A stretch of DNA of 5,390 nucleotides. Origin: an uncultured bacterium. Lineage in GTDB: Bacteria; CAIJMQ01. Shown here one piece after another: positions 1-5,372 of the stretch. How positions within the stretch are numbered: position 1 is the first letter of the stretch; every line of letters starts with the position of its first letter. Location: assembly GCA_903821905.1 (NCBI GenBank), contig CAIJMQ010000024.1, positions 1 through 5,390 on the forward strand, written 5' to 3'. A program made the translations under genes and the position numbers. The notes below the pieces were generated by a model that was given only the letters and a program-made list of their open reading frames with translations, was not told the DNA's origin and did no database searches.

Positions 1-150
1 GGTGTTTCCGATGTATCGGGTGGTGAAAGTTGTGACGTGTGCCCAACAAGATGCTTCTTTCATTTTTGTAATCTGTGCTATGTTTGTTCTGTAGCATCAT
101 GTACTTATTCTTGTAACGCTTCATGTTCGACATGTACTGACACTTGGTAG
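1..150 (+). CDS. Cys-rich RiPP precursor peptide, 3' part only (truncated by window start)
   Basis: Frame 1 is open from the first base to a TAG at 148-150 and gives 49 residues. Residues 4-8 read DVSGG, a double-glycine type leader/core junction, and the same five residues occur in the peptide encoded at 4927-5109. After it comes a core of about 41 residues with ten cysteines (visible residues 11, 14, 18, 23, 26, 29, 34, 38, 42, 45), rich in Ser, Thr and aromatics and ending in Trp. The start codon and most of the leader lie upstream of the window. The next gene encodes a radical SAM/SPASM maturase, the usual partner of Cys-rich precursors in sactipeptide and ranthipeptide loci. I infer a RiPP precursor whose cysteines could become thioether donors. 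A small metal-binding Cys-rich protein is the alternative, but the shared DVSGG and the maturase next door favour a precursor. Confidence 0.75.
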   Translation, partial: GVSDVSGGESCDVCPTRCFFHFCNLCYVCSVASCTYSCNASCSTCTDTW

Positions 151-176
151 GGTTTTGTGGGCTATTCGTAAATAAA

Positions 177-213
177 TTAGCTAAGGCTAAATGTTGTAGT
201 TTTTTTATTTTTT
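177..213 (+). terminator. Weak hairpin plus T-tract after the Cys-rich peptide gene
   Basis: TTAGC (177-181) and GCTAA (186-190) pair around a four-base loop. A T-rich stretch follows from 200 to 213, with seven consecutive T. The stem is only 5 bp and the T run begins nine bases after it, so this is at best a weak terminator or attenuator that would lower read-through from the peptide gene into the maturase gene. It is the only structure I see in the 118-base gap. Confidence 0.25.
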
Positions 214-268
214 CTTAAAGTAAATTGAAATATTAAGCAATAACTATTACGTTATAAGGATTTAGAAA

Positions 269-1777
269 GTGTCAGAAAAAGATATACTTCTAAAAGAAGA
301 AACTATTTTAGGTCTTAACGAGCATATTCGTATACGTAGGGAAAAATCTAGTATTATTGTTTATTGGGCAGAACATAATGCTGGAGTTAATGAAAGAGGT
401 GAAACAATAGATACCTCGGGAAATTATTGCTTTACTTCCTCAGTTGCTATGATGCTTGCTCTTTTTGATGGGAAAAGGTCTCTTAAAGAAGTATTTCAAA
501 TGGTCCAATTTATTTGGGAAGAACCTTCCCTAACTTTTGTTGATTTGTGTAAAGAACTGGAAAAATTTATTCTAAATGTTCCGCCACTTAATATAAAAAT
601 ACCGGTGCTTATTGAAGTTACCGAGGATAAAAAACAAAAATTCATACATTATGACCCTGAAGACTTTGTTATTAAAGGGGATAAATTTCTTCCCCAAGAA
701 GCCACAGTTTTACAATTCCCCATTACTACTGTTCTTATGCCTACGCTCGATTGCGTTACTGATTGTGTGTATTGCTATATGGGACGTCATCTCGCTCCTA
801 AATATTCTTTCCTTCCTTTTTCAAGATGGAAGGAGTTGCTTGATGAGATGGGAGAGTATCAGCTATCTGGTTTAGGTTTTGCTGGGGGCGACCCAATGTG
901 CTATGAGCATACTATAGATATGTTAGAGATAGCCTCAACTTTCAATCCACCAGTTCATATCTCTGTAGCTACTAAATCTTACATCTCGCAGGAGGTGGCA
1001 CGTCGTCTCTCGCATATTTCCGATTTAGAGTTTCAAATAAGTCTTGATAGCACAGTTCCAAAGATTGCAGATGCTATGACTCGAAAAAAAGGATATTGTA
1101 AGCAGGCAATTGAATCCATTAAAAATCTTATGGCAGCAGGAGTAAATCTTGCGGTTAAAGCAGTTGTGACACCGCTTAATATCCAATCTATGCCTCAGAC
1201 AATATTGGATTTACACAATCTTGGAGTTAAGACCATCAGGGCAACTATTTATGTCCGGTCAGTGTGGCATCATAAGGATGAGTTGTTTAATAAAATGAAT
1301 GAGTGGGAAGAATATGGGAAACAGGTGGAAGAAATTGAAGCAAAGCATGGTTTTAAAATTATAATGCAAGGGGGTGCTCCTGCTCCAGAGATTAATGAAT
1401 CGCAAGGCCAAAATCAGAAGTCTTGGAATGAACGTAATGAATGCACTGTAGGTAAGAAACAAGTTGTTATCTTGCCTGATGGCAGTTTGATTGGATGTGA
1501 GCAGCTACCGCAGACACCTGAATGTTTCCTTGGTAATGTTGCTAAAGATTCTCTGTATAATGTTTGGAACTCCGAATCTTTTAAAACTAAGTCGTACGAT
1601 ATCCCTATGGAGAAATATAAAGGCACTGTTTGTTATAATTGCAAAGAATTTGAGGGATGCCACTCAGCTAACGGCAAGGGATACTGTATGCGTGAGTCTT
1701 ATAGAATATTTGGGACTATATATGCACCATGCCCAGGTTGCCCTTATAATGATAAAAAGCCCCCAAGAATGCAGTAA
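269..1777 (+). CDS. Radical SAM/SPASM peptide maturase with N-terminal PqqD-like recognition domain
   Basis: Predicted RiPP maturase of 502 residues. Residues about 12-105 look like a PqqD/RRE-type winged-helix domain, with the family-like pattern of a Phe-Asp-Gly followed by a helix (FDGKRSLKEVF, 66-76); this would bind the precursor leader. The radical SAM core follows, with CX3CX2C at C162, C166 and C169 for the [4Fe-4S] cluster that cleaves S-adenosylmethionine, then a GGDP motif (206-209) in the place of GGEP. The C-terminal part has the SPASM pattern: C392 and C410 with an intervening PDG, then C455-X2-C458-X5-C464, C473, and a final CPGC at 488-491, enough ligands for two auxiliary Fe-S clusters. 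Start: GTG at 269, supported by AAGGA at 256-260 with 8 bases of spacing. Flanking peptide genes with cysteine cores suggest thioether or other C-centred crosslinks. The exact chemistry cannot be read from the sequence. An anaerobic sulfatase maturase is possible but no sulfatase is visible. Confidence 0.88.
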   Translation: MSEKDILLKEETILGLNEHIRIRREKSSIIVYWAEHNAGVNERGETIDTSGNYCFTSSVAMMLALFDGKRSLKEVFQMVQFIWEEPSLTFVDLCKELEKFILNVPPLNIKIPVLIEVTEDKKQKFIHYDPEDFVIKGDKFLPQEATVLQFPITTVLMPTLDCVTDCVYCYMGRHLAPKYSFLPFSRWKELLDEMGEYQLSGLGFAGGDPMCYEHTIDMLEIASTFNPPVHISVATKSYISQEVARRLSHISDLEFQISLDSTVPKIADAMTRKKGYCKQAIESIKNLMAAGVNLAVKAVVTPLNIQSMPQTILDLHNLGVKTIRATIYVRSVWHHKDELFNKMNEWEEYGKQVEEIEAKHGFKIIMQGGAPAPEINESQGQNQKSWNERNECTVGKKQVVILPDGSLIGCEQLPQTPECFLGNVAKDSLYNVWNSESFKTKSYDIPMEKYKGTVCYNCKEFEGCHSANGKGYCMRESYRIFGTIYAPCPGCPYNDKKPPRMQ

Positions 1778-1799
1778 AAACATCTAAAAAGGGGTTTTT
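1754..1799 (+). terminator. Possible terminator overlapping the maturase stop codon
   Basis: AAAAAGCCCC (1754-1763) can pair with GGGGTTTTT (1791-1799) with one bulged G, and the transcript continues T-rich. The loop is long (about 26 bases) and contains the TAA stop. A smaller alternative is AAAAA-GGGG-TTTTT at 1786-1799. The rest of the 139-base gap to the next gene holds a short palindrome, ATCTAGAT (1859-1866), and a weak promoter-like TTGGTA (1887-1892) and TAAAAT (1899-1904) pair. Confidence 0.35.
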
Positions 1800-1916
1800 C
1801 TGTTTAACCTTTTGGAGTTATGTATAAGTCATTCCCATCCCTCCTTGAGTTATCAAATATCTAGATTAATAGAACTTCCAACAACATTGGTATAGGTGTA
1901 AAATAGTGGAGTATAG

Positions 1917-2864
1917 ATGAAAATCAATAAGAGACACCCAAAGATAGATAAAAAAGAAAAATTTTTAGTTCAGGATATTCTTGAAATTGAACAAGAAGCT
2001 TCAAGCAGGGGTTTAATCCATTCTTTTGATATTAATTGCCTTTTGGGAGTTTTTTACCAGATAAGGGATAAAACAAAAGAATATCTTGAGGGTAAAGAAT
2101 GTCCTATTGCCAAAGTAAAAGCAATACACAAAGTAATTGTGGAATTATTTGAGTATGCTGGTAATCCTTCAATCCTTATGTGTGAAGGGTTAGCCGGTAG
2201 AAAATTAGATTGTGATTTGAGTTGTGGAATATATCTTTCTATTGCCCGTGAATTAAAGCTTCCTCTTTTCGGTGTTCTTCTACCTTCTCATACTGTTCTT
2301 GCGTGGGGAATGCCCAAACCTCTTTTCTATTTTAATGCTATGCTTGGTAATATTACTAAAGAGGGGGCTTCTTCTAAACCTATTCCTGATAAAGAGTTTA
2401 TGTCTACTTACTATAATACAATAGGAGTAAGATTTGCTGAAATAGAAAAATATCAAGATGCTATCTGCTTTTTTGATAAAGCATTAAAATGTTATTCTCT
2501 TGATGCGCGTCTTTATTATCATAAGGGGGTTTCTCTTGCTCACTTGGGATATTATAATCAGGCAGTAAATTGGTGTAAGAAGGCAATTGATCTGGACTCT
2601 TCTGACTGGAAAGCCTATTTTAATATGGGAGTTTGTTTGGCATTATCGGAGAAACATGAAGAAGCGGTTAATTACTACGACCGGGCAGGGAAACTCTATT
2701 CTAAGGACTACCGCATATATTACCATAGAGCTGATGCTTTACTACGCTTGGGAAAACTAGATTTAGCAATAAAGGATTATAAAAAAGCTCTACGTATCTG
2801 TCCCGGTGATGAGAGTCTTCGTGAAGACTATGAAACAGCTCTTCGCTATTCTAAGGAACCCTGA
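1917..2864 (+). CDS. SirB1/transglutaminase-like domain fused to four TPR repeats
   Basis: A 315-residue, apparently cytoplasmic protein with no signal peptide. Residues about 15-160 resemble the SirB1/transglutaminase-like fold: C99 opens a helix (CDLSCGIYLSIARELKLP), then LLPSH places H125 26 residues later, and N140 in FYFN could be the third catalytic residue where Asp is more usual. From memory of the family, the Cys-to-Pro and Pro-to-His distances fit SirB1-type domains. Residues about 165-298 form four TPR units (near 165-198, 199-232, 233-266, 267-298), each with the Gly/Ala-aromatic-Ala pattern. Start: ATG at 1917, with GGAG at 1908-1911 at a short 5-base spacing. It lies 139 bases after the maturase gene in the same direction. 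Lasso-peptide leader peptidases also use a transglutaminase-like fold, so a role in leader cleavage is a reasonable inference, but SirB1-like TPR proteins also occur in unrelated contexts. Confidence 0.72.
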   Translation: MKINKRHPKIDKKEKFLVQDILEIEQEASSRGLIHSFDINCLLGVFYQIRDKTKEYLEGKECPIAKVKAIHKVIVELFEYAGNPSILMCEGLAGRKLDCDLSCGIYLSIARELKLPLFGVLLPSHTVLAWGMPKPLFYFNAMLGNITKEGASSKPIPDKEFMSTYYNTIGVRFAEIEKYQDAICFFDKALKCYSLDARLYYHKGVSLAHLGYYNQAVNWCKKAIDLDSSDWKAYFNMGVCLALSEKHEEAVNYYDRAGKLYSKDYRIYYHRADALLRLGKLDLAIKDYKKALRICPGDESLREDYETALRYSKEP

Positions 2865-2874
2865 TTTTCAATTG

Positions 2875-2928
2875 ATATAGGTTATTTTACAGATGTATAA
2901 AAATAATCAGAGCTTTTGTAACCTATAT
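2875..2928. repeat. Perfect 10-bp inverted repeat upstream of the glucanase gene
   Basis: ATATAGGTTA (2875-2884) is matched exactly by its reverse complement TAACCTATAT (2919-2928), with 34 bases between. A second pair, CTGATT (2861-2866, overlapping the TPR-gene stop) and AATCAG (2905-2910), interleaves with it, so a transcript could form the two stems in a pseudoknot-like order. No T-tract follows directly. It could be an operator for the glucanase gene or a 3' structure of the TPR gene. Confidence 0.4.
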
Positions 2929-2942
2929 AATCGGTTTATCCC

Positions 2943-2961
2943 TTGACGAATGGAGTATAAT
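2943..2961 (+). promoter_or_regulatory. Promoter-like element TTGACG-N7-TATAAT before the glucanase gene
   Basis: A consensus-quality TATAAT (2956-2961) sits 14 bases before the ATG, and TTGACG (2943-2948) precedes it by only 7 bases. This is too close for a classical -35/-10 pair (16-18). The 20-base block 2942-2961 matches 15 of 20 positions of 4879-4898 in front of the second precursor, so it is probably functional. If TATAAT is the -10 box, transcription would begin only a few bases before the start codon. Confidence 0.45.
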
Positions 2962-2975
2962 AAGATTAAAACAGA

Positions 2976-4841
2976 ATGAAAAGAATAAATTCTAAATCTT
3001 TCATTTTAACGAATATATTTAGTGTAGTCATATTTTTAAATATTTTTTATCTTGATACCTACTCTCAAGAAAAATCTGCAAGCAATTTCAACCCCATAAG
3101 TTCTCAGGAAGCAGTCAAGAATATGTCTCCAGGCTGGAATTTGGCTAATACATTGGAAGCAATACCAACAGAAGGTTCCTGGAACAACCCTCCCGCAGAA
3201 GAATACATTTTTGATGATATAAAAAAAGCAGGGTTTAGAAGTGTCAGAATCCCCGTAACATGGTATACACATTTTGGCCCCGCTCCTGACTATAAAGTTG
3301 ACCCTAAATGGATGGATAGAGTTGAACAGGTTGTTGACTGGGCATTAAAAAGAGATTTGTATGTGATGATTGATGTTCATTTCGATTCTGAGTGGGTATC
3401 AAGAATGGTAATTGATCCCGCAACGGGTAATTATGTAAACAATTATGGTAATTCCATAGTCAAGCTTGAAAAACTCTGGGGGCAAATAGCAGAAAGGTTT
3501 AAATGGAAAAATGAGAAGTTGCTACTGGAAGTTTTGAACGAACCTATTGATGGAAATGAACCTATTAAAGGAGATAAGGTAGAAGACAAATTCGGTAAAC
3601 CTAAAAGCCCTAACAATCCTGAAGCAAGGTACGACCTGACACAAGAACAGGTGAACGACATGAATAGACGCGTTGTAAGTCTCATACGAAAATCAGGTGG
3701 GTACAATGATAAACGACTTGTTGTGATCCCGGGGATAGCAAGCAATGTAAACCCTGTTGAACAGATATTGAAATCGTTTAAAGCGCCGGATGATAAATAT
3801 ATTATTTTCACGTCTCACTATTATTTGCCCTGGGAGTTTACGAATAACCAATGTGGAAGAACTAGTTGGGGTACATTTGAAGAAAAGCAGGCAGTCGAGC
3901 AAATGGCTAAACAATTTTATGAAAAATTTATTAAAAATGGTTTACCTATAATTGTGGGAGAATGGGGCACTTTAGTTAAAAATGACAAATTATCAAGATG
4001 GTATTACCACGATTATCTTGCTAAGACTGGATATAAATATGGAATAGCTTGTCTATTATGGGACAACGGCTTAGAACTGTGTCAATACTATGATAGAAAG
4101 AATAGAGTGTGGCGAGACGAGATATTAAAAGATGTAACTGTAAATGCTGGGAAAGGCATACCAAACTCATTTATATTTCCAGTAGACAACTATTTCAAGG
4201 TAAATACCGATGTAACAGAGGATTTAACTGTTAAACTTGAGTTAAATGGTAATGAACTACTCAATATCTATAATGCAGAGAAGAAATTAGTTAGAGGAAC
4301 GGATTATGTTGTTGATACTCAAAACCTGACAGTAACAATCAAGAAAGATTACCTTGCCAAATTACTTGCTCATCCTGATGTAGCCGGAGAATCCGAAAAA
4401 CTTGGTACTATCGCAACTCTAAAATTTGATTTTTCAAAAGGTATAGATATGCCGCTCAATATTATCCGATATGATTTACCGAAATTTCCAGAAGGCACTA
4501 TAGTAATTGACAAGAGTAAAACCCAAGGTAAGATTCAATCAGATATGGTGATTCCCGTATCTTTTAACGGCACTAAATTAGATAAAATCAGTTTGGTTGA
4601 TAAAGAAAATAAAAAACCCATAATGAACTCAGGGACACCTTATCTTTGGATGTCTGATCGTGAAGATGACAGTTTTGATTATACTGATACTGGGATTATT
4701 CTAAAGAAAGGAATATTAAACTCATTAAAAACTGATTCTTTATTTACCTTTGAATTTTTGCCCAGAGATATCAAAGTTGAAATGGAGGCACTTTTAGCTT
4801 CTCCTTATATCATGTTCACAGTTAATAAAGATACAAATTAA
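2976..4841 (+). CDS. Secreted GH5 (probably GH5_4) endo-beta-glucanase with X2 Ig-like module
   Basis: A 621-residue secreted glycoside hydrolase. Residues 1-30 form a signal peptide (KR, then a hydrophobic run; cleavage probably near the YSQ at 29-31). The GH5 barrel spans about 45-390: GWNLANTLEA (53-62), R91 in VRIPV, H135 in DVHFD, the general acid E189 in LNEP, H281-Y282 in SHYYLPWEFT, the nucleophile E329 in GEWG, and W362 in LLWDNG. All expected catalytic residues are present, and the PWEFT and WGT sequences resemble GH5_4, whose members cut cellulose, xyloglucan or mixed-linkage glucan. Residues about 397-500 match the X2/Ig-like module (LELNGNELLNIYN, then GTDYVV). The last ~110 residues are a beta-rich domain that may be a CBM46, an order known from Bacillus GH5_4 enzymes. 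The only possible start is ATG 2976, because an in-frame TAA lies at 2967. There is no Shine-Dalgarno site at a useful distance. The last nine residues and the stop codon lie inside the 48-bp repeat. Confidence 0.92.
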   Translation: MKRINSKSFILTNIFSVVIFLNIFYLDTYSQEKSASNFNPISSQEAVKNMSPGWNLANTLEAIPTEGSWNNPPAEEYIFDDIKKAGFRSVRIPVTWYTHFGPAPDYKVDPKWMDRVEQVVDWALKRDLYVMIDVHFDSEWVSRMVIDPATGNYVNNYGNSIVKLEKLWGQIAERFKWKNEKLLLEVLNEPIDGNEPIKGDKVEDKFGKPKSPNNPEARYDLTQEQVNDMNRRVVSLIRKSGGYNDKRLVVIPGIASNVNPVEQILKSFKAPDDKYIIFTSHYYLPWEFTNNQCGRTSWGTFEEKQAVEQMAKQFYEKFIKNGLPIIVGEWGTLVKNDKLSRWYYHDYLAKTGYKYGIACLLWDNGLELCQYYDRKNRVWRDEILKDVTVNAGKGIPNSFIFPVDNYFKVNTDVTEDLTVKLELNGNELLNIYNAEKKLVRGTDYVVDTQNLTVTIKKDYLAKLLAHPDVAGESEKLGTIATLKFDFSKGIDMPLNIIRYDLPKFPEGTIVIDKSKTQGKIQSDMVIPVSFNGTKLDKISLVDKENKKPIMNSGTPYLWMSDREDDSFDYTDTGIILKKGILNSLKTDSLFTFEFLPRDIKVEMEALLASPYIMFTVNKDTN

Positions 4842-4859
4842 GTAATTAATAAAACATAA
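4812..4859 (+). repeat. 48-bp direct repeat, copy 1 (end of glucanase gene plus 3' flank)
   Basis: This block, starting at the ATG codon of Met613 of the glucanase and running through its stop codon into the intergenic region, is identical base for base to 5343-5390. The two copies begin 531 bases apart and bracket the second precursor gene. Confidence 0.97.
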
Positions 4860-4879
4860 AATCATTACTATACACACAC

Positions 4880-4898
4880 TTAACAAGAGTAGTATAAT
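4880..4898 (+). promoter_or_regulatory. Promoter-like element TTAACA-N7-TATAAT before the Pro-rich precursor gene
   Basis: TATAAT at 4893-4898 is preceded by TTAACA at 4880-4885 with the same 7-base gap as the element before the glucanase gene. The element ends 28 bases before the ATG, which leaves room for the strong ribosome binding site. The precursor therefore probably has its own promoter rather than depending on read-through from the glucanase gene. Confidence 0.45.
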
Positions 4899-4910
4899 CA
4901 AACTAGGGAA

Positions 4911-4920
4911 AAGGAGGTGA
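4911..4920 (+). promoter_or_regulatory. Perfect Shine-Dalgarno site of the Pro-rich precursor
   Basis: AAGGAGGTGA is the full complement of the usual 16S rRNA 3' tail, with 9 bases between AGGAGG and the ATG at 4927. It is much stronger than the sites before the other genes in the window, as expected for a highly translated precursor peptide, and it fixes the start codon. Confidence 0.9.
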
Positions 4921-4926
4921 AAAAGA

Positions 4927-5109
4927 ATGAATATAGAAGAACTGAGAAAGTTGGTAAAAAAGAATGGATTAACCCTACATATCAAAGGAACTTATGACGT
5001 GTCTGGCGGTGGCTGCACTGCAAATCCTCCACCACCTCCTCCACCACCTCCTCCACAATGTGGCACTACCGGTTTCGCCGCTTGTACGGGCGACGCCCAG
5101 GCGTTCTGA
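4927..5109 (+). CDS. RiPP precursor peptide with DVSGG junction and Cys-Pro10-Cys core
   Basis: A 60-residue peptide. Residues 1-28 look like a leader: a charged amphipathic helix (MNIEELRKLVKKNGL), then a short segment ending in YDVSGG (23-28). DVSGG is shared with the Cys-rich peptide at the window start. Cleavage after Gly28 would release a 32-residue core with cysteines at 30, 45 and 53, ten consecutive prolines at 34-43, and a Gly/Ala/Thr-rich tail ending in Phe. The radical SAM/SPASM enzyme encoded at 269-1777 is the obvious candidate modifier. A polyproline helix would hold Cys30 and Cys45 apart, so any crosslinks probably involve Cys45 and Cys53 with the Gly/Thr/Ala tail, or form around the rigid rod. 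The core half is visibly richer in G+C than its surroundings, partly because of Pro, Gly and Ala codons. I do not recognise a named family. A spurious ORF is unlikely given the ribosome binding site and shared motif. Confidence 0.82.
   Translation: MNIEELRKLVKKNGLTLHIKGTYDVSGGGCTANPPPPPPPPPPQCGTTGFAACTGDAQAF
5026..5055 (+). repeat. 12-bp tandem microrepeat encoding ten prolines
   Basis: The ten proline codons use only CCT and CCA in the order CCT CCA CCA CCT, repeated 2.5 times. The tract length is a multiple of three per codon, so slippage gain or loss of whole 12-base units would add or remove four prolines without breaking the frame. Confidence 0.9.
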
Positions 5110-5164
5110 TGGAGTAGGCTTTGATCTATTGGGAGGCGAGGATATAATTACTAAAATATCTCCT

Positions 5165-5243
5165 ATTGATAGATTGATTGTTCTGTGTCACTTTTTTATC
5201 TTTAGTTAAGGATAATAGAAGTGAGAATAATCAGTCTATCAAT
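5165..5243 (+). ncRNA. 79-nt long hairpin downstream of the precursor gene
   Basis: Three stacked stems can form: 5165-5183 with 5225-5243 (19 pairs, two G:U), 5188-5193 with 5219-5224 (6 pairs), and 5196-5203 with 5208-5215 (8 pairs, one G:U) closed by the loop AGTT. That gives 33 pairs with only a four-base bulge and a small internal loop. All three wobble pairs are G:U on the + strand and would be A:C mismatches on the - strand, which points to an RNA made in the same direction as the precursor. No long T-tract follows, so it is not a classical terminator. It may be a 3' stabilising or processing structure, or a small palindromic mobile element. Confidence 0.6.
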
Positions 5244-5276
5244 CTGTTTTGCATAGTTAAATAAGAGCTGTTTTAA

Positions 5277-5372
5277 AAAGCTGTTTATCTTTTTTGGGAG
5301 AGAAAAGATACTATGGAGATACTGCCAATTTTTTCTTACTTTATGTTCACAGTTAATAAAGATACAAATTAA
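5277..5372 (+). pseudogene. Decayed copy of the glucanase 3' end
   Basis: The frame from 5277 to the TAA at 5370-5372 ends in the same nine residues as the glucanase. Upstream of the exact repeat, the 14 codons 5304-5345 align without gaps to glucanase residues 600-613, with 7 of 14 residues identical (K, M, E, L, Y and M among them), and about 60% of bases match over the 48 bases before the repeat. An in-frame TAA at 5274 closes the frame, so no larger gene is intact here. An ATG at 5313 with GGGAG at 5296-5300 would allow a 19-residue peptide, which I consider less likely than a remnant. An 8-bp inverted repeat (5286-5293 and 5303-5310) lies within it. Confidence 0.45.

Noticed and set aside
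1-150. Metallothionein-like or ferredoxin-like protein
   Set aside because: The Cys density could suggest metal binding, but the DVSGG junction shared with the second peptide and the adjacent radical SAM enzyme favour a precursor. The missing N-terminus leaves some doubt.
269-1777. Anaerobic sulfatase maturase
   Set aside because: The SPASM layout could fit, but the apparent PqqD-like N-terminal domain, the flanking peptide genes and the absence of a sulfatase make a peptide maturase much more likely.
3443-3811. A 122-residue minus-strand frame inside the glucanase gene
   Set aside because: It lies antisense to conserved catalytic segments of GH5 and is Ser/Leu-rich in the manner of a shadow frame.
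4794-4985. A hydrophobic 63-residue minus-strand frame that looks like a membrane peptide
   Set aside because: It is the reverse of an A+T-rich intergenic stretch and two gene ends, has no credible start region, and reads through the precursor promoter and ribosome binding site. Hydrophobicity follows from base composition.
4994-5209. A 71-residue + strand frame overlapping the second precursor and continuing past its stop
   Set aside because: It has no ribosome binding site at its start, its His/Leu-rich part is the out-of-frame reading of the proline codons, and the overlapping frame has both a perfect Shine-Dalgarno site and the shared DVSGG motif.
5286-5310. Intrinsic terminator formed by the 8-bp inverted repeat TATCTTTT/AAAAGATA
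   Set aside because: The stem is almost all A:T and no T-tract follows its 3' arm.
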